A stretch of 64,000 nucleotides of DNA from Letharia columbiana. Its lineage: Eukaryota > Ascomycota > Lecanoromycetes > Lecanorales > Parmeliaceae. Below, in pieces: positions 50,178 to 61,705 of the stretch. The notes below the pieces were generated by a model that had not been told where the DNA came from, did not search any database, and saw nothing but the letters and a program-made list of their open reading frames with translations. The translations under genes were made by a program, and so were the position numbers. Numbering within the stretch: the stretch's first letter is position 1; every line of letters starts with the position of its first letter. The DNA lies in NCBI RefSeq assembly GCF_014066305.1, contig NW_023501079.1:186001-250000 (forward strand), read 5' to 3'.

Positions 50178-51389
50178 ATGGCGATCAAATATCGAGCCGC
50201 TCAAATGTCCATTGGCATCGATCAGGTCCCGGCAGATGATGCCAACTTATCGGTACCGGGAGAGATCGCTGCACCTGGACAGAGTACAGTGCCCACAGCC
50301 TTCGTGACAGATGCACCGGCTTTCGCCACAAAATCATCCACCACGCTCAGTACTCCCTCATCAACTGCTGCTACGAGCAGTCAAAGCTCCACAGCTGCGG
50401 CACCAACCCAGAGCGCAGCTGCGTCTAAGGGTGGAAGTGGACTGAGTCATGGCGACATCGCGGCCATAGTTATTCCGATCGCACTTCTGGCCATACTAAT
50501 TCCGATCCTTGTTCTATGGTATCTCGACCGTAAAAATCGAATTGCGGCAGAGAAAAGAGCCAGTCACCGAAGTTCAAATGAGGCCATGCTCCAGAAGCAT
50601 TCGAGTATCCAGAAACCACCGCAGCCAAAAGGTCCCAAACCAGCCCGCCCTGAACGGACACCCAGAAGGAGCGTAGCAGATGCCTCAACACCAGAAACGC
50701 GTAACTCACTTGGCCTGTTCAACTTCGAGCTATCGCCTCCATCGACGCCGGGCATGGGATGGATGACGCCCAATCCTAGGTTTAGCATTGCACGAGCGCT
50801 TCAACTGCGCCGTTCTCAACCATCCGTCGTTACATCTCAGCCTCGTACTTCACGGGGAGAGTCTGATCGCCCTCGAACGGGAGACTCAGAGCGCTCAGAG
50901 CGACGCCAGACAAGGACGAGTATTTTCGACCCACCACCGCCTTATGTCATTGATACTGCGTCGCCCAAATCGGCATCACGTTTTGCTCCTTTGGAGCGGA
51001 TAGGAACGCTTCAACATGCGGACCGTCCCCATGGACCCACTATGCAGCCGACAATGGCCCCAACGCTGCCTGCCGTCGCTATCACCAACGGCGCTCTTGA
51101 TGTTCAACAACCAAGGTATACACCCCGCGCATCGAGCGAAATCCTGCAGCTACCGGATGCCTATGGTCGCGTTCATACGCGGTCACCCTCGCCTACTCTG
51201 TCCATGCATAATGGCTCTAATTTAAGTCGTCCATTCTCATACACAGCGCCTGAGAGGATCTCAGATGTTTCCGGGCTATCAGACGAGCCGGAGCCATGGA
51301 GGAGGATGAGGGAGTCTAATGGATCGTCGGTTATCTCACCTATTGACAGCGACGAGAGCTCCACGATACATCCCCACCAAGTTCTATGA
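50178..51389 (+). CDS. single-pass membrane protein with Ser/Thr-rich ectodomain
   Basis: An intronless 403-aa frame. Residues 45-90 are almost all Ser, Thr, Ala and Pro, typical of an O-glycosylated stalk. One transmembrane helix follows (DIAAIVIPIALLAILIPILV) and then a basic stop-transfer LDRKNRIAAEKR. The cytosolic part (about 285 aa) is disordered and rich in Ser, Pro and Arg, with a PPPPY motif (PPxY, a WW-domain ligand often used by Nedd4-type ubiquitin ligases) and many possible phosphosites. There is no clear N-terminal signal peptide; the helix may act as a signal anchor. The architecture resembles fungal Mid2/Wsc-type wall sensors without their Cys-rich head, but that is inference. 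Confidence 0.75.
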   Translation: MAIKYRAAQMSIGIDQVPADDANLSVPGEIAAPGQSTVPTAFVTDAPAFATKSSTTLSTPSSTAATSSQSSTAAAPTQSAAASKGGSGLSHGDIAAIVIPIALLAILIPILVLWYLDRKNRIAAEKRASHRSSNEAMLQKHSSIQKPPQPKGPKPARPERTPRRSVADASTPETRNSLGLFNFELSPPSTPGMGWMTPNPRFSIARALQLRRSQPSVVTSQPRTSRGESDRPRTGDSERSERRQTRTSIFDPPPPYVIDTASPKSASRFAPLERIGTLQHADRPHGPTMQPTMAPTLPAVAITNGALDVQQPRYTPRASSEILQLPDAYGRVHTRSPSPTLSMHNGSNLSRPFSYTAPERISDVSGLSDEPEPWRRMRESNGSSVISPIDSDESSTIHPHQVL

Positions 51390-51935
51390 ACCTGTATATC
51401 AAATCCGGAGTCAGTTTTGCCTATTCGAGGGTTTATCTCGAGCCTTGTAATATGTCTAGTCAGCGAAGGCTCCTAAGACATTTTCTCAGGGCTTGAGATT
51501 GAATCTCAAAGGGGGGTTACGGACTCCAAAAATAAGTACGCAGCATGGCGGAATTTTTGAGCTTTCATGATATCCATTGCAGCATCTGAGCGTGTAATAT
51601 ATTGTCACTTTAATGTTTGAAGAATCAAAATAATCAAATTTCACGCAATGCCCCGAGCCCTTTTCTCATGAGACTTACATTGTGTAGCGGCCAGCCAATA
51701 GCGATAAGGTGTCTGTATTACATAATCGATCATTCGCTCATGACGAGCAACCTACCACGTCTATAATCGACTGTTGACTTGAGACGTATCATAAAATCCA
51801 ACCTTTCGACATGAGGAACCTCCTTTTAGATTATTGAGCATACTACCACCAACTAACGAAAACAGATCGACCCAAAGTCTAGGATAAAGTCCTGGCAGGA
51901 ACGATTTGGTTTGAATTCCATCTCACGCATTGGCT
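51390..51935. other. intergenic, no gene recognised
   Basis: Contains AT-rich sequence near 51590-51650 and the promoter of the following gene. No coding sequence seen. Confidence 0.5.
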
Positions 51936-53289
51936 ATGGACCGAGTGAAGAATGTGGCCAAGGGAGGTTGGCATCCAAGTTCAGTACGGTCGGAACACAA
52001 GCATATCAATCAAGTGGTATGCTGTTCCACTTTCTCGGTTCGGCTCCTGGAGAACGCTGACAATAAATGGATAGGCGGGATGGGTAGGTCACGGCAAAGA
52101 ACAAAACAGTAGCCTCAAAGCAACAGATCACACCTCTCGCCCTCTCGCATCCCTGAAGGATCCCGACGCGTTCGGTCCACCTCCTAAGAATGTCAATTTC
52201 CATGGTGGGGCAGCAGTCCCTGATGCTGCCACGCCTGACCGAAGAGGAATAGGAGCACCATTGCCCGCAGAAGAGATACGAGCGATGGAGGCAGAAGAGC
52301 AAAGATCTGCGCAAGCTGTTCAAAAGCCTGCTCCGCCGCCAGTCCCATATCGAGCAAACACAACAGGCTTGTCCACTGCAAGTCTCCCCAAGCCTCCGGT
52401 ACGGCGACTTGAGAATGGGGAACCATCCGCTACAGCTAGTCCGACTGCAAAGCCAAAACCCTCGCTGCCTCCACGACTACCACCAAGACAGAACTCGCAT
52501 CCTACAACAAACGCACCTTCACCTCCGCCAGACTACAGCTCCGCTACGCAACAACCTCCTCCTCCTCCTCAAGACCAATATCTCAATCAAGGAGCTTTGG
52601 GACGCCTCGGGAAAGCTGGTGTCTCTGTCCCTGGCCTTGGCATAGGTGGGGGGCGGGGAGGACACGGAGGGCAGGGAAGCTCGCAGGCTTCGAACCCATG
52701 GCGTAACGAATCCAACTCGAATACACCCTCTACATCCAGCCCAACTATGACTCAAAGCCCATCAATAGGTGGACTCAAATCCCGCTTCGGTGGATTGACC
52801 ACCTCTCCTACATCCTCCCCATCTGACCAACCGCCGGCAGCCTCCCAAGGTACCTCCTTCGCCCAAAAACAAGCCGCCCTCCACACCGCCTCCCAATTTC
52901 GGAACGATCCTTCCTCGATCACTCTCTCCGACGCACGCAGCTCCGCCGCTACAGCCAACAATTTCCGCGAACGACATGGGGAGCAGGTAGCTACGGGCTG
53001 GAAAGGGGCGAATGCTTTGAATAAGAAGTACGATGTTGCGAATCGAGTTAATGGGGTTGCAGGCCAGAATGGGAGTGCATCACCAGTAAGAGAAGATGGG
53101 CCAATAACGATGCGGGACAACACTGCGAGTCCGGCTGGAGGAGGGAGTATGCCAGCTTCTCCATGGGCGAACGAGCTGAGCCAAAGTGCTTTCAGGAAGC
53201 CGCCTCCACCTCCGCCTGTGAGAAGGACCGGTACAGGAAGCAGTGGGACGCCGCCGCCCGTTCCGATGGGGAGCAAACCTAGGACCTGA
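51936..53289 (+). CDS. proline-rich fungal protein, scaffold-like
   Basis: Exons 51936-52016 and 52075-53289, with a 58-nt intron, give 431 aa. The N-terminus MDRVKNVAKGGWHP...INQVAGWVG is a conserved opening in filamentous fungi. A second conserved block is LASLKDPDAFGPPPKNVNFH, which is reminiscent of yeast Aim3-type proteins (tentative). The rest is Pro-rich and disordered with many polyproline stretches (for example RKPPPPPPVRR near the C-terminus), suitable for SH3 domains of the actin or endocytosis machinery. Near the end, TASQFRNDPSSITLSDARSS and NNFRERHGEQVATGWKGANA form a short ordered-looking, conserved-type segment. No enzyme motif. Confidence 0.82.
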
Positions 53290-53549
53290 AATTATACAAC
53301 ATGGAACTTCTCATGAATGATAGACATGACTTATATACCCTAATTGACAATTCTAATGCGATCACCAATCCACTCGCTCCATCTTTGCCAGAGCGTCATG
53401 TCCTTGCTGTTCAAGTTGTTCAAGCATCATGTTTATCTTACAATCGGAATACCCCTGGTATCGCCCGTATGCACATACCAAAAACGCCATCAACCGATGA
53501 CTCTTTTAGCGCATAGACCAAATCCCCCATCTCGGGTTCCGGCCTTCCT

Positions 53550-54158
53550 TCACCTGACGACAGCGTCCCCATTACCACTTTTCCCCTTCCTCCTCAAAAC
53601 CCACCCCGTAAACCCACCCGCCTTCATCCCCTTCCTCCTCTCCTCGTTAATCCTCCTCACCTCCTCTGCCCGCATCGGCCCCGGCGCGCCCTGCTGCCTG
53701 TCAGCCAGAGCCCCATCTTCCTCACCCCTCCTATACCGATACTCCGGATACGACTCCCCGCGCACCCGCGTCGTCGGAGGCGCGTCGAACCCCTTCGCCG
53801 CCGCCGCCGCCGCACCCCCAGAGCCCCGCGTCCCACCCCGCCCCGTCCCCCCTCCCCCGCCCACGCCCCCCGCGCCCCCGACCTCGCCGTACCCCGGCGG
53901 CCCGCCCGGCTCCCCGGCCGCGGGCACGTAGCCGTGCGTCTCGCACCCTCCGCCCCGCCAGTCGCTCGTCTGGCAGAAGCACGTCCCGGCTTGCAGTCGG
54001 GCGATCCGGGCCGCGTTGTCGCGCTCGAGGTCGGAGAAGCGGGTCGTGGAGGAGAAGCGGGTCGTGTCGGAGGAGAGTTTCCTGGAGGCGCGCTTGGCGC
54101 GGGATTTTTGGATGGCGGAGTAGGAGAGGACGGAGGCGGCGATGAGGATGGATGCCAT
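53550..54158 (-). CDS. small Gly/Pro-rich protein of unknown function
   Basis: An intronless 202-aa frame starting at the ATG at 54158. It begins [20 protein letters not shown], a short hydrophobic N-terminus that may be a signal anchor, followed by a basic helical segment with [20 protein letters not shown], then a Cys-containing stretch, a Gly-rich run and a basic Arg/Lys C-terminus ([18 protein letters not shown]). The frame stays open for 36 codons upstream, but there it reads the GGAT microsatellite as SIHP repeats, so the ATG at 54158 is preferred. GC content is very high in the middle. Function unknown. Confidence 0.65.
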   Translation of the reverse strand: MASILIAASVLSYSAIQKSRAKRASRKLSSDTTRFSSTTRFSDLERDNAARIARLQAGTCFCQTSDWRGGGCETHGYVPAAGEPGGPPGYGEVGGAGGVGGGGGTGRGGTRGSGGAAAAAAKGFDAPPTTRVRGESYPEYRYRRGEEDGALADRQQGAPGPMRAEEVRRINEERRKGMKAGGFTGWVLRRKGKSGNGDAVVR

Positions 54159-54224
54159 GGGTGGATGGGTGGATGGATGGATGGATGGATGGATGGATGG
54201 ATGGATGGATGGATGGATGGATGG
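54159..54224. repeat. GGAT tetranucleotide microsatellite
   Basis: About 16 units of GGAT, slightly imperfect at the left end, lying immediately upstream of the ATG of the minus-strand gene at 54158 and therefore in its 5' UTR or promoter. Confidence 0.95.
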
Positions 54225-55254
54225 GTTGGGTGGCGGGTTATCCGAATCTTGGGGAGGGTGTGGCAACGGTGAGGGTAAAGGTGGTGAGGCTTTGGGTTGC
54301 TAGGAATAGGTTCGGTGGTGGATACGTCCAGATGAAAAGCGACACGGGGTGCTCTTATGTATTATTTGGGCCCGCCCCATTTCCTTTGATGTCAATAATG
54401 ACTCCAATTGAGGTCTTCGGAGGCCAAGTCGATGACGGGTCGTAGGGCTGCCAGAGCCCCCTACATTTCGGGTTAGCTCCCGCAGTGATACGTCAACATG
54501 ACTTCAGCTTCGCGATCATTACCAACACCACCATCGTATTCGCTCCTTGTGTTTATTTTGAAAGGTCTCGGTGCCGTTCGGTAACGCTTCAGTTCGAGAT
54601 CGAGCGTGGCTTGGGCACCGGGATGTCGGAAATCATAACGCTTTATTAAGTTACTATTGCAGCTGGTGGGTTTAAGACTGGGGGAACTTTTGTGCAACTC
54701 GAACCCCAGTGAGACTGTCTCTTTTTTACGCTCGCCATAATCCCTATTCCCTCATGACTTATTTTCATGAGTAGGTGTACGCTCTTGGTATCCCTCTCAC
54801 GATCCTCTGTCCGCACGTGTGTTTGTGGGGACCCCGCATTACTTGGTGTTGGTTTCCGAGTGGTCTCGGGGTCAATAATGTCATGCTACCATTTGTTCTT
54901 CCATCTCCTTCCTTTTATGTCTCGAATCGAAGTATCGTTTTAAGATATCTGCCCTCGTCTCCTGCTCTGGACTTCGGGTATGAGCAGACCACCTGTTGGT
55001 CGACGCTTGGGCCCCATCAACTGGGTAGGCCAGGAAATTGTCTTCTCAAAAAGTGTACCACCAGCGTTCCGAAAAGGCATGTGGGAAATACCTTGGTCAC
55101 GACGGTGGCCTTGCATCATTCGAACAAGCTGCAAATATCATGGGGCTCGTCCCCGCATTCTCTGCTTTATGCATCCGCTGTGCCTATATAAAGTATATCT
55201 TTCCTCTCTGCGTCATGCTTCGTCCGTGTCTTCCGCTGCTTCAATACGTCTAAG
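54225..55254. other. intergenic between divergent genes
   Basis: About 1 kb without a recognisable gene between the Gly-rich protein (minus) and the GH125 gene (plus). Confidence 0.5.
55185..55192 (+). promoter_or_regulatory. TATA box of the GH125 gene
   Basis: TATATAAA lies 63 nt upstream of the ATG at 55255, with a pyrimidine-rich leader after it. This is a good match to the core-promoter consensus. Confidence 0.6.
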
Positions 55255-57174
55255 ATGCGGCTTGTTGTTTTACTCTTCCAATCGCTTTGCACAAGTACCC
55301 TCGCAGCAGCCCAAGCTTGCCCAGACTACGCCGACTACGCTGCTGCTCCACATGCACCTTTCTCGGGTGGAGTGTATAATCTCTCCTACCAGAGGCCTGC
55401 GCCTAGTTGCCGGACCTTCACATCACCAGCTGTCGAAAGCACCATTGCCCGTCTGAACTCAACAATTACAGACCCCGACCTTTCCCGCCTGTTCGAAAAC
55501 AGCTTTCCCAATACTTTAGACACTGCGATCAAATGGAAAGGGTACGCTGCAGACAACGCAGACGAGGAGTTAACGTTTGTCATTACGGGAGACATGTATA
55601 CAGTTTTTCACTCAAAGAGTATGCAATATGGCTGATGAGATCCCGAAGAAACGCTATGTGGCTCAGGGACTCGGCCAACCAAATGCAGTCCTACCTCTCT
55701 CTCCTCAATACCACCACTGACACCTCTAACTCGTCCAATGACACCATAGCCTCACTCTACCGAGGCGTAATTAATCTGCAATCCCGTTATCTCCTATCAA
55801 ACCCCTACTGCAACTCCTTCCAGCCACCCTCCGAATCCGGCCTCCCACCCTCTATCAACAGCGCCGCTACCAACGACGTGGTGACCCCATCATACGCCAA
55901 TACCACGGTCTATGAGTGTAAATACGAGCTCGATTCCCTCGCCGCATTCCTCGAGATCAGCACAGACTACTACATGGCCACCAACGACCTCGCCTTCTTC
56001 TCGAAATACAATTGGGTCGCTGCGGTCCAAGCCGTTTTAAACACCGCTCAATCCATGACAATCTCAACCTACGCAGCAAACGGCAGCGTCAACACCCTCC
56101 CTTACACTTTCCAACGCCTCACCACCTCCGCCGAAGATACCCTCGCCAACAAGGGCACCGGAAACCCCGTCCACAACGGTACCGGCCTCATCCGCTCCGC
56201 CTTCCGACCTTCAGACGACGCATGCATCTACCAATTCTTCATCCCCGCCAACATGATGTTCGCCCACCACCTCAACACCACCTCCGCCCTCCTAACCGCC
56301 ATGGGCACCACCAACAGCACGGACCTAGCCACCGAACTGACCGCCCTATCCGCCTCCCTCACCGCCGCAATCACCCGGCACGGAATCGTCCCCGACCCCG
56401 TCCACGGCGCCGTCTACGCCTACGAAGTCGACGGCTACGGCGGACGCAACGTCATGGACGACGCCAACATCCCCTCCCTCCTCTCCGCGCCCCTCATCCG
56501 CTACCTCGCCCAAAACGACTCCGTCTACCAGGCCACCCGCGCACTCTTGCTCCGTGCCGACACCGACCCTTATTTCATGCGCGGCTCCGTCATCGACGCT
56601 GTCGGTGGGCCCCACGACGGTCCCGGGTTCGCCTGGCCGATGGCGAGTATCGTGCGCATCTTTACGAGCGGGGATGACGGGGAGGTGGCCGGTTCGTTGA
56701 AGGAGCTGGTGGCGTCTACGGATGGTCTTGGTGGGTGGTCGGCTTGCGATGTTTTTCCTTTTTTCTTCCCCGTTGTTCTTCTTTCTTCTTCTTCTTCTTC
56801 TTCTTCCTTCTTCCGCGAGAGACTCTACAAAGCTGACCAACCCACTTTCCACCCAACAGGCCTGATCCACGAAAGTATCAACACGTTCGATCAGTCGATT
56901 TACACGAGACCGTGGTGAGCTACAACATTGTTCCCCTCCCCCCCCCCCCCCAATTTTCCCCTTTCTCATTTCGTCTTCTGTCGATACCCTTTCGATCCGC
57001 CCCGCCCCGCCCCGCACCCGCTGCCATACACACAGTGCCCCACGTGTGGTGTGTATACTGATCGGGTGACTGTACCATATATGTAGGTTTTCCTGGGTAA
57101 ACGGCCTGTTCGGACAGATGGTTCTGGATCTGGAGACGCGGAAGCCGGAGATTTTGAAACGGAGCTTTCAGTGA
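55255..57174 (+). CDS. secreted GH125 exo-alpha-1,6-mannosidase
   Basis: Exons 55255-55595, 55649-56730, 56860-56914 and 57087-57174 give 521 aa. A signal peptide is clear ([21 protein letters not shown]). Family GH125 motifs include [30 protein letters not shown] (assembled across intron 1), [30 protein letters not shown], the segment around [20 protein letters not shown] and [21 protein letters not shown]. Multiple N-glycosylation sequons agree with secretion. Members cleave terminal alpha-1,6-linked mannose and are related to fission yeast Mug157. Intron 2 carries a CTT microsatellite and intron 3 a poly-C run. Confidence 0.93.
56774..56813 (+). repeat. CTT microsatellite inside an intron
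   Basis: A run of CTT units in intron 2 of the GH125 gene, extending the pyrimidine tract before the acceptor. Confidence 0.85.
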
Positions 57175-57255
57175 CGGACGCCGGGGGGGGTCTTAAGGGC
57201 GCTACATAGCTGATGTTTTTTTCTTTTGGGAGTTGGGCCGGGGGGGGGGGGGGGG
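56935..57255. repeat. poly-C run and poly-G run about 300 bp apart
   Basis: A C tract near 56938-56951 lies in intron 3 of the GH125 gene. A G tract near 57240-57255 lies just after its stop codon. The two could pair in a transcript, and the G tract could form a quadruplex; length is likely to vary. Confidence 0.8.
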
Positions 57256-57786
57256 TTTGTTGAAGGCAGTGAATGGGCGCGGTATTTGAGAATAGGGGCA
57301 GGGGCAGTGTTGGATGATCCCTTGAATGTTGAAAACATGAGCATGGAATTCGAGGTTTATGAACCGTAAAGCACTCTGATCAGACTGTTTGTGTGTGTTG
57401 ATCGTCATGATCTCTTGGCTTGTGAGTGGTGAAGGGCATTCGATTTGGAAGCTGTCAGTAGACAGACAACATGGCCACTTTTGCTGGCAGATTGCCTGCA
57501 TGCATGCAAATCGATGATTAATAGTGTTCATTTGGGGCGAAGTGAGGATCTTTCCGTCATGGTTCTGGGTTTAGATCCCAGGGGTTTTGGAATGATCAAG
57601 GTCAGTCACGCAGTTGCGAAAGATTTTCGAAACCCAAGCACTTCGCATGCCTATATACTTGCTATTTGGGGAATCCTTTGACAAACACAATGAAACATAT
57701 CTGTCTCATAGAACGCCCAGCTCAATATCCTTCATTTGGTCAGCACACATCCCCATTACCGGAGCGCATAGCTGTATCCTTCGCCC
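57256..57786. other. intergenic between convergent genes
   Basis: Holds the 3' UTRs of the GH125 gene and of the elongase gene. No coding sequence seen. Confidence 0.5.
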
Positions 57787-60150
57787 CTAACCCGACTTGG
57801 GCTGCATCTCCTCCTCTGCTTTCCTCTCTTCCTCGGTCTTGGGCTCGTCCGGCACAACCTCATAGGCCCGCGCGTCCCCATCGACCTCCTTCTTTTCGCT
57901 CTGGCCCTTCTTTGGTGACTCAGAACGCTTGGAGCCACCACCGCCGTTCTGCATTTTCTTCGGGGACTCAGAACGCTTCGAGGGGTCGCTCTTCTTTGGT
58001 GATTCGGAACGCTTGGGAGCTTCAGCCTTTCCCTTGCTATCCTGTGAGCCCTTCGACTTGGGGCCTTCGCCACCCATCTTTTTCATCTTGTCCTGCAAAG
58101 CTTTCAGATCTTCCTGCACAGTATCTTTGACATCTTTTACGCCCTTCTGTGCTGTGGCGGGTAGGTCGCCCGCCGCATCTTTTGCCTTGTTGCTCATATC
58201 TTGAGCTCCTTTCTGCGCCTTGGCTGGTAGGTCGCCCGCCGCATCTTTTGCCTTGTTGCTCATATCTTGAGCTCCTTTCTGCGCCTTGGCTGGTAGGTCG
58301 CCCGCCGCATCTTTTGCCTTGTTGCTCATATCTTGAGCTGCTTTCTGCGCCTTGGCTGGTAGGTCACCCGCGGCGTCTCTAGCTTTGTCGCTGAGGTCAT
58401 GTGCACCTTTTTTGGCTTTAGCCCCGAGGTCTTTGGCATTGGACTGTGCCTTCTCGTTGAAGTCCTCGGCACTCTCCTTTACGTCACGCTTGGCGTTCTC
58501 AAGCTTCGCCTTCAACTCTGGGGGCGGCTCAGTGTCTCCGCCCTGCCTTCCATCAATGGCTTCGCGAATCTCTCGCTCGATGTCCTTGACAGCGTCTCGG
58601 GATGATTCTTTGACATTTTCTTCCTTGGTTGGTTTTGGAGGCTCAGAGTGAGCACGAGCTATGTAGCTGTTGTAGAAATACGTCATGAATAGGTATGCCA
58701 AAGGCGCGAGGTACACCAGATTCATCAGGATGGCCAACACTTGCCCAGAGGTATCGAGACAATGGACTCTTTGACTGCCCATCCGATATCTGATCTCTTC
58801 CTGTGCCTTTTCGACCTCTGCTGCATGGATGGCATCGATGCCGAACGTTTCGCCTTGGTAGTTCCTCACGTTCTCTGCAAGTCCTTCTTCTCCGGCTGCG
58901 CGTAACGCAACTTTCTTGAGCCAGCTTCCCAGGCCTGCTACTGTTGTCGCGCTTGTTAGGGCGCTGCTGAGGGTTGAAGAGACAGTAGAGGCAGTGCTCG
59001 GAAGAGCGGTGGAGAGGTTATGTACGTAAAGGTATGCCTCTTCAATCGGGATGTCGTAAGCCACGAAGAGGTGGAGAAAAGCGTAGGAACCACCCAAGAC
59101 TATCTGAGCAATCTGAAGGAACGTCAAGGTTTGCTTCACGGCTTGGGGGACTCGGATGGTAAGCGCGGAGAGAGTGTAGTAGGTGTACTGAGCATAGTTA
59201 GTGATGTCACCCTTCCACTATCAACTGGGTACCTGAGTGCTCACCATGATCGTGTGCAAGAAAGAATTGACAAAGACGAACATCCAAATTGGTGGAGACA
59301 TGTAACGAATCCCGGCCCACATGCACAGCATAGCGCCAGCATGATGGAACGTTTGAAGTACCGTGCTGTTCTTGCCTTTGGTGAGAATGATTGCGGTATC
59401 GAGCATCTCGTAGAATTTCGAAAGGTAGAAAAGCCATCCGTAGAAAGCGAGGCCCTCATTCCAGATCCTGCCCACGTCTGTTGAGTCCGGAATGTCTCCG
59501 GCAAGCTTCATAGCTTTATCGGTGAAACTCCAGACGCTCGTGCTGGTATTGTACGTGGTAGCACTGCCAAGTCCGCGTGGACCCTGCATCTTGCAAAGCG
59601 CGTCGGCTGCGCCGGCAAGCCCATATTGTCCATCTAGACCAGGCCACGATTGGCGGATCGCATTGAGCATACCAATGAAGGTCCAGCCAGAGTACAATGC
59701 GAGGAAGACATTGTGGGCAACGACCAATGCCCAGAAAATGAGTGATTTGCTGAAAGCCCATGGCTTGTGTTTTCTATCCATGTTGATTGTGTTGACATAG
59801 CTCACGGTGGTCGTGTAGACCAGGGCGATTGTGATTGGGATGGCGACATGAAGTGCAGTGTTGTAAAGGTCGGTAGGGATGGTAAATGGCCGAGCGAGGG
59901 TATGGTCTGACAGTGAGGGACTGAGGGCTTGGGGGTTCTGTCCTGCTCTGTACCACAGTAGGGAGGATGGAGGATGAGTGAAATGTACCGAAGGCGCCGT
60001 TGAACTGGCTGAGGGGAGAAGCATCTTGAGCGCTCTTTCCAAGAAGTCAGTCAAAGGGAGATAAGCCCACAGTTGATTTTCTGCAGCTGAGAGGTGCGAA
60101 GAAGAGCTATCTGAGGTATGCGTGAAAGTAGCAGGAAGCGGGAAAAGCAT
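57787..60150 (-). CDS. ELO-family fatty-acid elongase with long repeat-bearing C-terminal tail
   Basis: Exons 60150-59245 and 59187-57787, with a 57-nt intron, give 768 aa, roughly twice the usual elongase length. The elongase part (to about residue 460) has several membrane helices, the blocks AFYGWLFYLSKFYEMLDTAI and LTKGKNSTVLQTFHHAGAML, and TYYTLSALTI. The histidine box reads QTFHH instead of HxxHH; a Gln at the first position occurs in some members. Elongases condense malonyl-CoA with acyl-CoA in the endoplasmic reticulum. After the last helix (around LVYLAPLAYLFMTYFYNSY) comes about 300 residues of soluble tail: a charged helical region, four near-identical 22-residue repeats, and then KRSESPKK motifs repeated three times. 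The tail is in one uninterrupted exon with the last helices. Confidence 0.88.
58160..58423. repeat. 66-bp tandem repeats, four units, coding
   Basis: Four 66-bp units (starting near 58160, 58226, 58292 and 58358) in the tail of the elongase gene; the last is the most diverged. Each codes for 22 residues of the type DMSNKAKDAAGDLPAKAQ plus four more. Confidence 0.92.
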
Positions 60151-61705
60151 CAAGGGTTGACGAATAGGTACGCACTGTTCGCTACCACATTGAGATGTTA
60201 GTGCTTACCTGAATGGATAGATAGCTGAAACTTGATCCAGGTGTCGTGTTTTTGTCTCGTTCCTAGGTGATCGTGTGAGGATGACGACGAGTGTGCCGCA
60301 GTGTATGAGAAAAACCAGAAAAACACGAACGCGCTTCAACATGCGCCGACGCCGCCAAGGCTTGAGGCTTGGCAACAACACACTTTAGCTTGGCGAGCTT
60401 ATTATCGCTGGAAAATACCCGCAATAGATCCCTACTGCTGATGAACAATCCACATTCCTTTATACCTATGCATACACCAACACCTCTAGCATTCTACGCC
60501 GTGATTGTGGTCGCGCTGTGAGTTCAACCGCTGCGACAATGTTGCTCTACATCGTTTTGGTCGGAGCCAGTGGTGCCGGGAAGCCGCAGTTGAAATATCG
60601 TCTCCGAATGAAACCTTTCTTCAAGATCATCACACCCGTACAAGTTCAGGTGTAAGTTGCTCTTGAGGATTGAGCTGACAAGTGATGAGAATAAGGGGAA
60701 ACCTCCTTTGGGCCTTCATGTCTGAGCCTCTTAAGTCCTGACTCTCCCCCCAATCGTTCTGGTCATGCGATCCTTCATTTTCCTCCCTTGGAATTTCCTG
60801 GTGCGTTACTTGAAGATGCAGTCTTATACCTTTGTGATACGTTTGTTTTCCGGAATATTACTTCCGAGCCTCGCTTTTGGTTTGCTGTATGGGACCCGGT
60901 CCGCAGAAAGCTAATCCACGTTGTGGATTGTGATGCATCAATTTATGCATCGACCCTTTGTGAGACAACCTTGGACCTTAGCCTGTCAAAAATTCTGTGC
61001 CCTCTCAAACATCTACTCAAATGGCTGACCCAAGGAAAAATTCCCTTGCACATCGCGGTCGTCCTCTGTAGGTGACTATGGCGAATATTGACGAAAGCTG
61101 CTCACCTGCGATGTTGTTTACCTCCGAGGAGGGTTTTTTTTTGGAATGTTTCCAGGGCACGATGGCCAACGCGATTGCAGTCCTTGCAAAGCTTCGGGGC
61201 GTAGGGTCTCATCCATCGGGGCTTACGAGTATGTAGTCGGGACAGGATGGAGGCGACAGCGTGTCTGGGCGTGTTGGCCCGCGCCCCCTTCTGCCGCTGG
61301 CGCACGCAGGCCGCTCGTGCGATTCCCTCATGTTTGTTTGAGGGCCTTGTATGAGCATGGTGTTATGTCGCAAGCCAGGATGAGGTTGTTCAGAGTCCCA
61401 ACTTCTAAGATTGGAACGTTTGAGGCGTTCTGCGTGGCACTAGGTGAGGATAGAGGCGCGGAAGAAGTCGGAGGTGAGGCTGGCCACGGCCCACGGCGAA
61501 GGACAGACGCCCTGCTTGAAGCATGAATCACAGGAGCGTCCAAGGACCTTCAAAGTGGTCTGTTGAGGAAGGAGTGGTTGGTAGTTGCACAAGAATAGAT
61601 GGCACGATTCGACTGTTCAAATGTCTCATTATATTCATATAAATCTATGGGGGCTTTTCAACGACCGGCTGTGCAGACGCTACGTACGGAGCACACAGTT
61701 CATTC
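60151..61705. other. intergenic; doubtful P-loop-like frame
   Basis: About 1.6 kb. A short frame at 60538-60654 begins MLLYIVLVGASGAGKP, resembling a small-GTPase P-loop but with Pro where Ser/Thr is required. A 126-codon frame at 60698-61075 follows in another phase. I cannot join them convincingly. The remainder shows nothing. Confidence 0.35.

Noticed and set aside
54156..54266. N-terminal SIHP repeat extension of the Gly-rich protein
   Set aside because: It is the translation of the GGAT microsatellite; the ATG at 54158 gives a protein-like start.
56012..56677. 221-aa Arg/Pro/His-rich frame on the plus strand
   Set aside because: It is an out-of-frame shadow of the high-GC GH125 exon 2 with no independent features.
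55407..56918. Single 503-aa intronless protein spanning the GH125 gene
   Set aside because: The frame reads through introns 1 and 2; splicing restores the family motifs [11 protein letters not shown] and [10 protein letters not shown].
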